Shown piece after piece: positions 36,545 to 44,752 of a stretch of DNA of 64,000 bases (the stretch's first letter is position 1; every line of letters begins with the position of its first letter). The position numbers and the translations under genes were made by a program. The notes below the pieces were generated by a model, which saw only the letters and a list, made by a program, of their open reading frames with translations, searched no databases and was not told where the DNA came from. The stretch is from Clostridiales bacterium (GTDB lineage: Bacteria; Bacillota; Clostridia; Oscillospirales; Oscillospiraceae): positions 1 to 64,000 of the forward strand of contig DYBL01000112.1 in NCBI GenBank assembly GCA_019418625.1. Direction: 5' to 3'.

Positions 36545-37688
36545 ATGCGGCGGCGCTGCGGCGGGTCAGCAGCAATCCGCTGGTGATGGCGGTGAGGGGC
36601 GCTACCGTCACCAGGCCGAAGGAGCCCACCACCGTGTGGACGATCTCCGCGGCCACATACTTGTAGTTGAGGATGAACTCCACCGGCGTGCCCTGGGCCA
36701 TGAACACCATCAAAAGGGCGATGTAGCTGCCGGAGTAGGCCAGCAGCAGCGTGGTGGTGGTGGAGCCGCAGGCGGCCCGGCCCACGGCAAAGCCCGAGGC
36801 GATGGCCTCCCGGGCGGAGATGTCCGGGCGCTTTTGCACCACCTCGTACACCGCCGAGCAGATGTCCACGGACAGGTCCATCACCGCGCCGGAGGAGCCC
36901 AGGAAGATGGAGGCCATGAAGATGCGGGTCAGGTCCAGGTTCTGATAGCCTGCGTAGAGAAGGCTCTCGCTGGACTCCATCACCGCCCCGTGGATGCGGA
37001 ACAGGTCCGTGAACACCACGCCCAGCACGGCGGTGACGCCGATGCCCAGGGCCGCGCCGGATACGGAGGCAAGACACCGGCGGTCAAAGCCGTAGATCAG
37101 GCTCAGAATGAGGGCCGTCAGCACCAGCACCAGCCCAAGGCCCAGCCACACCGGGTTCCACCCCCGCAGCAGACAGGGCACCAGCACCTTCCACATAAGG
37201 AGGATGGTATCCACAAAGGAGAGGATGGCCCGCACGCCCGTGCTGCCGGCAAACAGGACCAGGAGCAGCAGGAAAAGCCCCGCCAGGATGGCCTCCTTAT
37301 CCAGCCGGTAGTGGTCGGTCATGGACACGGCGGTGATGCCCTCCGGGCCGTAGCTGACGGTGACGAAGGCGATGTCCCCGGGGGCGAAGAGCTTGTCCTG
37401 GGCCAGGGAGCCGCTCAGGCGGTTGACAGCCGTGGCGGTCTGGCCCTCGAAGTGGCCCCCCAGCAGCTCCACGGTGCAGCGCTGCTCGCCGGTGCGGACC
37501 AGGCCGGTGTCCACGATGCTGCTCTCGTCGGTGTCCAGCACCTCCGCCCGCACCCGGTCGGCGTTCTGGTAGGTCAGGGCCCCCTCGTAGCCCGTGGGCA
37601 GGACCAGCAGCACCACCAGCAAAAGGAGCGCCACGGCCACGGGGGCGTTGGTGCGGCGGGTCATGCGGGAGAGAATGGAATTGGGCAT
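36543..37688 (-). CDS. YibE/F-family membrane protein
   Basis: A 381-residue protein with one N-terminal helix, an extracytoplasmic beta-rich segment (residues about 40-125) and about seven C-terminal helices. The block IFLGSSGAVMDLSVDICSAV and the GRAACGSTTTTLLLAYSG segment are typical of YibE/F. The family function is unknown; transport is likely. AAGGAG lies 7 bases before the ATG. It is downstream of the phosphatase gene behind a hairpin. Confidence 0.88.
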   Translation of the reverse strand: MPNSILSRMTRRTNAPVAVALLLLVVLLVLPTGYEGALTYQNADRVRAEVLDTDESSIVDTGLVRTGEQRCTVELLGGHFEGQTATAVNRLSGSLAQDKLFAPGDIAFVTVSYGPEGITAVSMTDHYRLDKEAILAGLFLLLLVLFAGSTGVRAILSFVDTILLMWKVLVPCLLRGWNPVWLGLGLVLVLTALILSLIYGFDRRCLASVSGAALGIGVTAVLGVVFTDLFRIHGAVMESSESLLYAGYQNLDLTRIFMASIFLGSSGAVMDLSVDICSAVYEVVQKRPDISAREAIASGFAVGRAACGSTTTTLLLAYSGSYIALLMVFMAQGTPVEFILNYKYVAAEIVHTVVGSFGLVTVAPLTAITSGLLLTRRSAAA

Positions 37689-37707
37689 AGTTGTCTCCTT
37701 CGTGAAA

Positions 37708-37744
37708 AACGGCGGTACAGGGAGCGGTCGTCCGCTCCCTGTAC
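37708..37744 (-). terminator. Hairpin after the alkaline phosphatase gene
   Basis: A perfect 13-bp stem (37715-37727 with 37732-37744); on the minus strand CGCCGTTTTT follows, so it is a fair terminator for phoA. Confidence 0.7.
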
Positions 37745-37767
37745 TCTGGATGAATGCGCGCAGCGGA

Positions 37768-39336
37768 TCACTTCAGACCCAGCATGGTGGAAAGCTTGGT
37801 GAAGATCTGGGTGTTGTCGTAGTAGCCGCCGAAGGATTCAGCGCCCACGCCGTCGGCAAACACCGCAACGGGCAGACCCGTGTGGGAGTAGCTGGTGAAG
37901 TCGATGCCGGACTTGTTGTTGAGGATGTGGGTGACGGTCACGGAGAAGGGATTGTAGGTGCCGTAGAGCACGTACTGCTCCTGGGTGTAGCTGTCGGAGT
38001 CATAGTCGGTCATGGACAGGGCGTAGGCATCTTTCAGCCGCTGGATCTCGTAGTCGGTGAGCACCAGGCGGTCATCGGCGCTGCCGGACATCTTCAGGCC
38101 GAAGAGCTTTTCCACGTCCTTCATGGCCTCGGCAAAGGGAGTCTTGTTGGCCTTGTACTTGGCCACATACTCCTCGTCGAATTTGGCGTAGGAGATGGTC
38201 TGGCTGGTCAGGTTGGTCAGGTAGGTGTCGTAGTCGGTGCCGGCATAGCCGATGGTCAGGCCGCCGGTCTCGTGGTCGCCGGTCACCAGGATCAGCGTCT
38301 CCTGGGGATGTTCCTTGGCAAAGTCCACGGCCACCTGAACGGCGTCGGCCAGAGCCACGGTGTCGGCCACGGTGGAGCCGGCGTCATTGGCGTGGCAGGC
38401 CCAGTCGATCTTGCCGCCCTCGCACATCATGAAGAAGCCCTTGCTGTTGTTCAGGACCTCGATGCCCTTTTCCACATAGTCGGCCAGGGCCCACTGGCCT
38501 GCCTCGCGGTCCAGCTCATAGGCCATGGCGTCGGAGTCGGCCAGGTGCTCGTCCACCAGCAGGACCTTCTCGTCCGCGGCGGAGACCTTGGCGGCCTCAG
38601 ACTGGGTGGTCACCACCTTGTAGCCGGCCTCCTTGGCCAGGTCATAGAGGTTCTCCTGGTCGCCGTCGGCGCCGGTGGGCTTGAGCAGGGCGCCGCCTGC
38701 GAAGTACTCAAAGCCGGAGTCCACCAGCTCCTGGCCGATCTCATAGTAGTTGTTGCGGCTGGCCTGATGGGCGTAGAAGGCGGCGGGGGTGGCGTGGTTG
38801 AGGTTCACGGAGGAGATGACGCCGATCTCCCAGCCCTTCTGCTCGTGGAGCTTTTCGGCGATGGTCTCAAAGCTCTTGGTGCCGGTCTCGTCCACGTTGA
38901 TCATGCCGGAGTAGGTCTTGTGGCCGGTGGCGATGGAGGTGGCGGTGGAGGCAGAGTCGGGGGCGAAGCTGCAGGAGTCGTAGGTGATGGCGGAGCCGGC
39001 CACGTCGAAGTTCATGAAGTTCAGCGTCTTGGGGCCGTTCAGCACCGCGCCCTTGCGGTCGGCCACAGCCACGCTGGGCTCGGCCTGGGTGTAGTCCGGG
39101 TCGGCCACGGCGCCCAGATAGTCGGCAGCGGCCTGGAACTGGGGATAGCTCATACCGTCGCCGATGAACAGGAAGACGTACTTGGGAGCCTTGGCCGCGC
39201 CGTAGACGGCGGTGTCCGTCAGGGTGGCGGCGGTGGGCTGCGCCTGGACGGCGCTCTGGGCGCCCTGGGAGGAGCAGGCGGTCAGGCCCAACACAGTGGC
39301 GGAGGCCAGCAGGCCCGCGAGGAAGCGTTTCATCAT
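37768..39336 (-). CDS. phoA: Alkaline phosphatase, lipid-anchored
   Basis: A 522-residue alkaline phosphatase that releases phosphate from monoesters outside the cell. The lipobox LTAC puts lipid-modified Cys at residue 21. Metal and active-site motifs: FIGDGM (58-62), nucleophile Ser128 in DSAST, EGGKIDWACHANDA, VTGDHETGG and the late YSHTGLPV. Most of the Zn/Mg ligands of the E. coli enzyme are thus represented. AGAGGG lies 6 bases before the first of two ATG codons. A Pho box could not be recognised. Confidence 0.95.
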   Translation of the reverse strand: MMKRFLAGLLASATVLGLTACSSQGAQSAVQAQPTAATLTDTAVYGAAKAPKYVFLFIGDGMSYPQFQAAADYLGAVADPDYTQAEPSVAVADRKGAVLNGPKTLNFMNFDVAGSAITYDSCSFAPDSASTATSIATGHKTYSGMINVDETGTKSFETIAEKLHEQKGWEIGVISSVNLNHATPAAFYAHQASRNNYYEIGQELVDSGFEYFAGGALLKPTGADGDQENLYDLAKEAGYKVVTTQSEAAKVSAADEKVLLVDEHLADSDAMAYELDREAGQWALADYVEKGIEVLNNSKGFFMMCEGGKIDWACHANDAGSTVADTVALADAVQVAVDFAKEHPQETLILVTGDHETGGLTIGYAGTDYDTYLTNLTSQTISYAKFDEEYVAKYKANKTPFAEAMKDVEKLFGLKMSGSADDRLVLTDYEIQRLKDAYALSMTDYDSDSYTQEQYVLYGTYNPFSVTVTHILNNKSGIDFTSYSHTGLPVAVFADGVGAESFGGYYDNTQIFTKLSTMLGLK

Positions 39337-39454
39337 GATTTACCCTCTTTTCTCATTGATCCGAAAGATGTTGCACCCTTGTGCACAAGCAAAGTATAGC
39401 GGCCGGCGCGGAGGGAAGAAACCAGGGCTTGGAAAAGCTCTTGTAAAATATAGG

Positions 39455-39485
39455 GAAAGCCGGCGGCCTCAGGCCGCCGGCTTTC
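39455..39485. terminator. Hairpin between gap and phoA
   Basis: A 15-bp perfect inverted repeat (39455-39469 with 39471-39485), 18 bases after the gap stop on the minus strand; the T-run is only three bases. Confidence 0.7.
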
Positions 39486-39503
39486 TTATGTATTTGGATG
39501 GTT

Positions 39504-40526
39504 TCAGGCGTGGTCCACGGCGTACATGTGGGCCATCAGGTCCAGGATCTTGTTGGTGTAGCCCCATTCGTTGTCGTACCAGGCGATGAGCTTGACGAAG
39601 TCGTCATCCAGCATGATGCCGGCGGTCTCGTCGAAGATGCACGTCTCGGAAAAGCCTGTCAGGTCGGAGGAGACCACCTGGTCCCGGGTGCAGGTGATGA
39701 TGCCCTTCATGGAGTTGCGGGCGGCGTTTTCCATGGCCACGCACACATCGTGGTAGGTAGCCGGATGGATGAGCCGGGCGGTCAGGTCCACCACGGACAC
39801 ATCGTTGGTGGGCACCCGGAAGCTCATGCCCGTCATGCGGCCCTTCAGCTCCGGGATCACCTGGCCCACGGCCTTGGCCGCGCCGGTGGTGGAGGGGATG
39901 ATGTTGCCCAGCACGCTGCGGCCCGTGCGCCAGTCCCGGCCCGCCCGGGCGTCCACGGCCTTTTGCTTGGCGGTGGCCGCGTGGATGGTGGACATGAGGG
40001 CCTGTCGGATGCCGAAGGTATCGTGGATGACCTTGGTCATGGGGGCCAGGCAGTTGGTGGTGCAGGAGGCGTTGGAGACCACGTTCATGTCCGGCGTGTA
40101 GGACTTGTGGTTCACGCCCATGACGAAGGTGGGCATCACGTCGTCCTTGGAGGGAGCGGAGAGGATCACCTTCTTTGCCCCGCCTGCAAAGTGGGCGGCG
40201 GCCTTTTCCATGGTGGTGTAGGCGCCGGTGGATTCGATGATGTACTCGGCACCGCAGTCGTCCCAGGGGATGAGCGCGGCGTCGCTCTCGCTGTATACCC
40301 GGATCTTCTTGCCGTTGATGATCAGGTGCCGGTCGTCCCGCTCCACCGTGCCCTGGAACGTGCGGAACACGGAGTCGTATTTTACCTGATAGACCATATA
40401 GTCCAGATCCGCATTGCGCAGGTTGATGCCGCAGGGCTGATAGCTGCTGCTGCCCCGCTCCACCATGATCCGCAGGGCCACCCGCCCGATGCGGCCGAAG
40501 CCGTTGATGCCCACTTTGATCGCCAT
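39504..40526 (-). CDS. gap: Glyceraldehyde-3-phosphate dehydrogenase, type I
   Basis: A 340-residue glycolytic GAPDH. It has the NAD-binding INGFGRIGR start, the catalytic Cys in SNASCTTNCLAP near residue 155, the His in the TIHAATAKQ segment and the YDNEWGY end. AGGAGG lies 9 bases upstream of the ATG. The gene stands alone without pgk or tpi. A TACAAT -10 box is visible about 60 bases upstream, but without a clear -35. Confidence 0.96.
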   Translation of the reverse strand: MAIKVGINGFGRIGRVALRIMVERGSSSYQPCGINLRNADLDYMVYQVKYDSVFRTFQGTVERDDRHLIINGKKIRVYSESDAALIPWDDCGAEYIIESTGAYTTMEKAAAHFAGGAKKVILSAPSKDDVMPTFVMGVNHKSYTPDMNVVSNASCTTNCLAPMTKVIHDTFGIRQALMSTIHAATAKQKAVDARAGRDWRTGRSVLGNIIPSTTGAAKAVGQVIPELKGRMTGMSFRVPTNDVSVVDLTARLIHPATYHDVCVAMENAARNSMKGIITCTRDQVVSSDLTGFSETCIFDETAGIMLDDDFVKLIAWYDNEWGYTNKILDLMAHMYAVDHA

Positions 40527-40634
40527 GTCGTCCTGCCTCCTGTTATTTTCTGTTTCCGCATAAGCGGCGTGGCCTTATTGTACCACAGGCTGCTTAAATT
40601 TTCCTCGTTGTTTACGTAAAATTTACGACATAAA

Positions 40635-40665
40635 TTGCGCAAAAAAATCGGACAGGTTGTATAAT
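40635..40665 (+). promoter_or_regulatory. Possible promoter of the kinase-like gene
   Basis: TTGCGC (40635-40640) and a perfect TATAAT (40660-40665), but with a 19-base spacer. It is divergent from gap; the leader would be about 165 bases. Confidence 0.45.
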
Positions 40666-40837
40666 GGGAGCATCTCGGCGGTTGGATGCGTTTTTCGACA
40701 AGATTCGACAAAATTCTTGTTTTTGCGGCGGCGGTTTGCTATGCTTGAGGTAATGCAGCCAGGGTTTTCCTGGGTTTGACGGGCCCGGCTGTGCAAATGC
40801 TACCATTCGGTGCCCACGGCATCGGAAAGGAGACCCC

Positions 40838-41650
40838 ATGGAGCCGGATTTTGAAGATCTTTCCCTGCTGTTTCCCAATCTGGCCGCCCAGCTGCGCAAT
40901 ACCCTCAGCACCATGCACCTGGCGGCGTCCCAGCTGGCGCCGTCCCGTCAGCGGGAGCAGGACCCGGCACTGGACGCCAAGGCCGCGCTGCTGGATCAGA
41001 GCTATTATCAGCTTCTGCGCCTGGCCAACAACCTCTCGGACGCGGCGCTGCTGCGCCAGCAGGGGCCTCTTGCCCTCAAGGACACGGATCTGGTGGAGCT
41101 GGTGGGTGAGATCTGCCGCCGGACAGAGCCGCTGGCCGCCGAACTGGGACTGACGCTGCGGTTCGCGTGCCGGATGGAACGGCATGTGTGCGCTGCGGCG
41201 CCCCGGGAGCTGGAACGTCTTTTATATCATCTTTTGTCCAACGCCTTCAAATTCACCCCCTCCGGCGGCACCGTCACGGTGGAGCTGAAAACGGCGGCGG
41301 GGCAGGTGCTTTTGTCGGTGGAGGACACAGGCCGGGGCATTGAGCCGGAGCGGCTGGAGGCCCTCTTTGACCGGTGCCTGCACGAGAGCCTCATGGACCC
41401 CCGGCCCCATGGCCTGGGGCTGGGGCTGGCACTGTGCCGGGCCATCGCTCAGGGACACGGGGGCAGCATCATGGCCCAGTCCCGCCAGGGCCGGGGCAGC
41501 CGCTTCACCGTCTCCCTGCCGGACCGGCGGGCGGAAAACGGCACGGTCAGCGATGTGCCGCTGGACTATACCGGCGGCTTCAACCGGACGCTTTTATATC
41601 TGGCGGACGCGCTGCCCTCCAGCGTGTTTTTGGTGCGCTATCAGGGATGA
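40838..41650 (+). CDS. Soluble histidine-kinase-like protein lacking the phosphoacceptor histidine
   Basis: A 270-residue protein with no sensor domain or membrane helix. Residues about 15-75 align with the HisKA helical hairpin, but the usual HELR reads AQLR (in NLAAQLRNTL), so the phosphorylated histidine is missing. The HATPase domain (about 95-235) looks intact: N-box LLSNAFKF, G1 DTGRGI, G2 GLGLGLAL. It may bind ATP or a partner without autophosphorylating at the normal site. AAAGGAG lies 6 bases upstream. No response regulator is adjacent. Confidence 0.8.
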   Translation: MEPDFEDLSLLFPNLAAQLRNTLSTMHLAASQLAPSRQREQDPALDAKAALLDQSYYQLLRLANNLSDAALLRQQGPLALKDTDLVELVGEICRRTEPLAAELGLTLRFACRMERHVCAAAPRELERLLYHLLSNAFKFTPSGGTVTVELKTAAGQVLLSVEDTGRGIEPERLEALFDRCLHESLMDPRPHGLGLGLALCRAIAQGHGGSIMAQSRQGRGSRFTVSLPDRRAENGTVSDVPLDYTGGFNRTLLYLADALPSSVFLVRYQG

Positions 41651-41732
41651 TGGGCGGGGGAGCAGTCCCCCGCTTTCCTTTTGCCCGAAAATCGGGTACA
41701 ATAGGGACGAACATCACGAAGGAGGAACACCC

Positions 41733-42794
41733 ATGTCACCAAAGAGAGTTTGCCTTGCCATGAGCGGCGGCGTGGACAGCGCCGCGGCGGCGCTGCTGCT
41801 GCGCCAGCAGGGATACGAGGTCCACGCCGTGACGCTGCGGCTGCGTCCGGGGGACCAGCGAAGCGGCGTATGCGGCTCCGGGGACGACATCGCCCTGGCC
41901 CAAAAGCTGGCGGCGGCCATGGGCATCGAGCATACGGTGCTGGACCTTTGCGATCTGTTCCGGGATACGGTCATGGCCAATTTCACCGCTGAGTACGCCC
42001 GGGGACGGACCCCTAACCCCTGTGTGGACTGCAACCGGGAGATCAAGTTCGGCGCGCTGATGGACTGGGCCCTGGATCACGGCATGGACGCCCTGGCCAC
42101 GGGGCACTACGCCCGGGTGGACTACGACGAGGCCACCGGCCGGTGGCGGCTGCTGCGGGGGCTGGACCGGCGCAAGGACCAGACCTATTTCCTCTTTCAG
42201 CTGACGCAGTTTCAGCTGGCCCATCTGCTGCTGCCGGTGGGCGGCTATGAAAAAAGCGGCATCCGCGCCCTGGCGGCGGGCCACGGCCTGGAAAACGCCC
42301 AGAAGCCCGACAGCCAGGACATCTGCTTCGTGCCGGACGGGGACTACGCCGCCTTTTTGGAGCGGCAGGGGATGACGCTGCGGCCGGGCAATTTTGTGGA
42401 CCAGACCGGCCGGGTGCTGGGGCCTCACCGGGGGATGGAGCGATACACCACCGGTCAGCGCAAGGGGCTGGGCGTCAGCGCCGGGGCACCGGTGTATGTG
42501 CTGCGCAAGGATCTTGCAAGCGGCGACGTGGTGCTGGGGCCGGACAGTGCCCTCTATACCCACACCCTCACGGCGGAGCGGATGAACTGGATCTCCATTG
42601 CGGAACTGACGGAGCCCATGGCGGTCACCGCCAAGACCCGGTACAGCCAGCATGAGGCGGAGGCGGTGCTCTATCCCCTGCCGGGCGGCGCCGTGCGGGC
42701 GGAGTTCCGGGAGCCCCAGCGGGCCATCACCGCCGGACAGGCGGCGGTGTTTTACGACGGCGAGGCCGTGGTGGGCGGCGGCATCATCTGCTAA
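41733..42794 (+). CDS. mnmA: tRNA-specific 2-thiouridylase MnmA
   Basis: A 353-residue enzyme that thiolates U34 of tRNA-Lys, -Glu and -Gln. It has the PP-loop SGGVDS (residues 10-15), the first catalytic Cys in NPCVDCNREIKFG and the second in DSQDICF, then the usual beta-barrel C-terminus. ATG 41733 follows AAGGAGG by 7 bases; the frame is open far upstream inside the kinase gene but without homology. Short MnmA proteins like this are common in clostridia. Confidence 0.95.
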   Translation: MSPKRVCLAMSGGVDSAAAALLLRQQGYEVHAVTLRLRPGDQRSGVCGSGDDIALAQKLAAAMGIEHTVLDLCDLFRDTVMANFTAEYARGRTPNPCVDCNREIKFGALMDWALDHGMDALATGHYARVDYDEATGRWRLLRGLDRRKDQTYFLFQLTQFQLAHLLLPVGGYEKSGIRALAAGHGLENAQKPDSQDICFVPDGDYAAFLERQGMTLRPGNFVDQTGRVLGPHRGMERYTTGQRKGLGVSAGAPVYVLRKDLASGDVVLGPDSALYTHTLTAERMNWISIAELTEPMAVTAKTRYSQHEAEAVLYPLPGGAVRAEFREPQRAITAGQAAVFYDGEAVVGGGIIC

Positions 42795-42799
42795 AACGC

Positions 42800-42829
42800 A
42801 AAACGGGCGCCGCGACTGCGGCGCCCGGG
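42800..42829. terminator. Bidirectional terminator between mnmA and the small gene
   Basis: GGGCGCCGC pairs with GCGGCGCCC around a GACT loop. On the minus strand TTTTGCGTTTT follows, closing the 24-codon gene; on the plus strand only ACTTTATC follows. Confidence 0.75.
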
Positions 42830-42835
42830 ACTTTA

Positions 42836-42910
42836 TCATCGCTCGCTGATGAGCCAGATATCCTGATAGATCAGATCGTCCACGTCATATCGTACTGCCT
42901 TTTCAACCAT
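42836..42910 (-). CDS. 24-residue small protein of unknown function
   Basis: A tiny gene with all the parts of a real one: AAGGAGG 8 bases upstream of ATG 42910, a TATACT -10 box at 42944-42949, and a terminator directly after the stop. The peptide begins MVEKAVRYDVDDLIYQ and ends WLISER; it is acidic in the middle and not a membrane peptide. I do not recognise it. It is downstream of the yabR gene but behind its terminator. It could be a small regulator or a developmental peptide; there is no direct evidence. Confidence 0.6.
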   Translation of the reverse strand: MVEKAVRYDVDDLIYQDIWLISER

Positions 42911-42943
42911 TGTTTTTTCCTCCTTCGCAATTGGTTCCCTGCC

Positions 42944-42949
42944 AGTATA
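42944..42949 (-). promoter_or_regulatory. -10 box of the small gene
   Basis: GCA-TATACT on the minus strand, about 34 bases before the start codon. No good sigma-A -35 is seen; the CATATACT sequence is also close to the sigma-E -10 pattern, so a sporulation promoter is possible. Confidence 0.4.
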
Positions 42950-43026
42950 TGCGACCGGAGGAGAGAAATTGCACGGAACCGTGCACGCTGCGGAGAAAAA
43001 ATTTTCAGCGCCGGGCAAACGGAGCA

Positions 43027-43062
43027 AAAAAACAGGAGAGACGAAAGTCTCTCCTGTTTTTT
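43027..43062 (-). terminator. Terminator of the yabR gene
   Basis: A perfect 16-bp stem (43027-43042 with 43047-43062) with a GAAA tetraloop and flanking A/T-runs. It overlaps the last bases of the yabR stop codon. Confidence 0.92.
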
Positions 43063-43552
43063 ATCTGCGTCTGCGGCCGCCGCCCCGCTTGCCGTCGATG
43101 CTGCGGTTCAGGTCGGCCATCTTCCCCTCCGAGGAGGAGAGGAACTGCTTGAGCTTGTCCTCGAAGGACTGGTCCGCAGAGGGCGCCAGCGTGGACTGCT
43201 GCTGACGGGCAAAGGCGGGCCGGGACTGGGGGGCGCTGCGCTGCGCGCCGGTATGGGCGCTCGCACCGCCTGCGCGGGGGGCGCCGCCGGTACGGGGCCG
43301 GAAGGCCGGGCGCTCCTGCTGGGGCAGCGCCTTCTTGATGGAAAGATTGATCTTCCCGTTTTCCGTGGAGAGGACCAGCACCTTCACGGTCTGCCCCTCC
43401 TGCAAAAAGTCATGTACGTCGTTGACAAAGCTGTTGGCGATTTCCGAAATGTGGACCAGTCCGGACTTCCCATTGTCCAGGGCCACAAACGCGCCGAATT
43501 TGGTGATGGAGGTCACCTTGCCTTCCACAATGCTCCCAACCTGAGGCTCCAT
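43061..43552 (-). CDS. yabR: S1 RNA-binding domain protein (YabR-like)
   Basis: A 163-residue protein with one S1 domain at residues 1-75 (GSIVEGKVTSITKFGAFVAL, then GLVHISEI and KVLVLS) and a long Ala/Pro/Arg-rich, low-complexity tail ending in GGGRRRR. It probably binds RNA or the ribosome. It is the last gene of the yab block, as yabR is in Bacillus subtilis. AAGGAG lies 12 bases before the ATG. Confidence 0.88.
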   Translation of the reverse strand: MEPQVGSIVEGKVTSITKFGAFVALDNGKSGLVHISEIANSFVNDVHDFLQEGQTVKVLVLSTENGKINLSIKKALPQQERPAFRPRTGGAPRAGGASAHTGAQRSAPQSRPAFARQQQSTLAPSADQSFEDKLKQFLSSSEGKMADLNRSIDGKRGGGRRRR

Positions 43553-43610
43553 ATGGTATGTTTTTTCTCCTTCCGGTAATGTTCGCCGCCTGCGGCGGCA
43601 TAAAAATCAA

Positions 43611-43662
43611 CCGGTGCTGGCGCAAGCGGGGGAGCGCACGCCCCCTCGTCGCCCGGCACCGG
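43611..43662 (-). terminator. Long hairpin after divIC
   Basis: CCGGTGC (43611-43617) pairs with GCACCGG (43656-43662), with inner GGGGG/CCCCC pairing; on the minus strand TTGATTTTTATG follows, so it is a plausible, perhaps partial, terminator before yabR. Confidence 0.55.
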
Positions 43663-43956
43663 TCAGTTGCTGATATTGGAAAACACACGCTCGTTCGGAT
43701 AGACCATGCCCAGCTCGTGGCGGGCCATGTCCTCCATTTTTTCCTGGGTGCTGCCCTCGGCGATATCCGCGGAGAGGGCGTCATTTTCCTGCTGCTGGGT
43801 CTCCACCTGGGCGGCCAGAGCGTCTTTTTTTGCCTGGGCGCTTTCCACCTGGCCCTGCAGTGCGTGGAGCTGCCAGCCGATGCCGCCCAGCAGGGCCAGC
43901 ACCAGGATCTTGGTCATGAGACTTGACCGCACCCGGCGGCGCTTTTGTCTTGCCAT
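43663..43956 (-). CDS. divIC: Septum formation initiator (FtsB/DivIC)
   Basis: A 97-residue bitopic protein: basic N-terminus (ARQKRRRVR), one membrane helix (LMTKILVLALLGGIGWQL), then a coiled coil and the HELGMVYPNERVF end typical of FtsB/DivIC. It helps assemble the division septum. Its first 176 bases overlap the yabQ reading frame in another frame. A possible extended -10 (TGCTATACA, 44006-44014) lies just upstream, which may give it its own promoter. Confidence 0.9.
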   Translation of the reverse strand: MARQKRRRVRSSLMTKILVLALLGGIGWQLHALQGQVESAQAKKDALAAQVETQQQENDALSADIAEGSTQEKMEDMARHELGMVYPNERVFSNISN

Positions 43957-44419
43957 GCGGCCCCACGCTCCCCTCTTTGAACGATTTGCGTCCAGTTTTT
44001 CTTATTGTATAGCATTTCCACGCAAAATAAAAGACATTTTTTCCGGAAATCGCAATTTTTTTTAAAAAATTTTTCGTCCAAACCAGGGGAAAAGCCAGCA
44101 AGTGCGCCAAAAAAGCCAGGGTATCCACCCAAAAGGACCACACGGGGCGCAGCGGCGCCGAGAGCAGGCAAAAAAACAATACGGCACCGCCCAGCGCCCC
44201 CAGCAGCACGTATCCCCGCAGCAAGCCGGCGGCGCGCCGCAGGGTAAAGAGAAACAGCGCCGTACCGACGCACAGGGTGTATACCATGTCCAGCAGCGCA
44301 GTGGCGCGGGGCAGCCGCAGGCGCACCGCCCGGATGAGATCATAGAGCACGGCGGCGCCCAGGCCCAACAGCACAGACTGGCCGAACAGAGCCAGCTGCT
44401 GGGAGATCTGGATCTCCAT
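43781..44419 (-). CDS. yabQ: Spore cortex biosynthesis protein YabQ, with a frame running into divIC
   Basis: A sporulation membrane protein. Residues 1-115 match YabQ: ISQQLALFGQSVLLGLGAA, then YDLIRAVR and about four helices ending in FPLVWTKNFLKKI. After that the frame crosses an AAAAATTTTTTAAAAAAAA tract (44056-44074), has no stop, and runs 176 bases into divIC as a Pro/Gly/Lys-rich tail with no YabQ similarity. Either the overlap is real, or a slip at the A8 tract moves to another frame and ends the protein elsewhere. YabQ is needed for the spore cortex in Bacillus subtilis. Its start is 6 bases after the yabP stop. Confidence 0.85.
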   Translation of the reverse strand: MEIQISQQLALFGQSVLLGLGAAVLYDLIRAVRLRLPRATALLDMVYTLCVGTALFLFTLRRAAGLLRGYVLLGALGGAVLFFCLLSAPLRPVWSFWVDTLAFLAHLLAFPLVWTKNFLKKIAISGKNVFYFAWKCYTIRKTGRKSFKEGSVGPHGKTKAPPGAVKSHDQDPGAGPAGRHRLAAPRTAGPGGKRPGKKRRSGRPGGDPAAGK

Positions 44420-44425
44420 AGGCGC

Positions 44426-44704
44426 CTACCCCAAAAGCCGGCGGAAAAAGCCTCCCTGAGACTGGGGGGCATCCTCATAGGAGATGGCGTCGATCCGGCC
44501 CTCCACATGGAGCTCCCCGCCCTCCAGGGAGAGCTTGCCGATGTGCAGCCCCTCGCCGGTGACCACCAGCGTACCGGCGGATGTGGTCATGACGATGCCC
44601 GTTTCGTCAAAGCGCTCCACATCCTCCACGCCGGAGACCGTCAGCTTTTCCCGGCCCTCCAGCTCCAGGTGGTGGGCGGCGGGCATGGTGTTGTAGTCAT
44701 TCAT
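44426..44704 (-). CDS. yabP: Sporulation protein YabP
   Basis: A 92-residue protein of the YabP/YqfC family (HLELEGREKLTVSGVEDVER, then GTLVVTGEGLHIGKLSLEGG), required for sporulation and acting at the forespore membrane. I start at ATG 44704, with GGGAGG 9 bases upstream; the frame begins 8 codons earlier. It is directly upstream of yabQ. Confidence 0.92.
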   Translation of the reverse strand: MNDYNTMPAAHHLELEGREKLTVSGVEDVERFDETGIVMTTSAGTLVVTGEGLHIGKLSLEGGELHVEGRIDAISYEDAPQSQGGFFRRLLG

Positions 44705-44752
44705 TTCCTCGTCCCTCCCCTGCCCCATCCTATGGGCGGGCGGCGGGAAATA

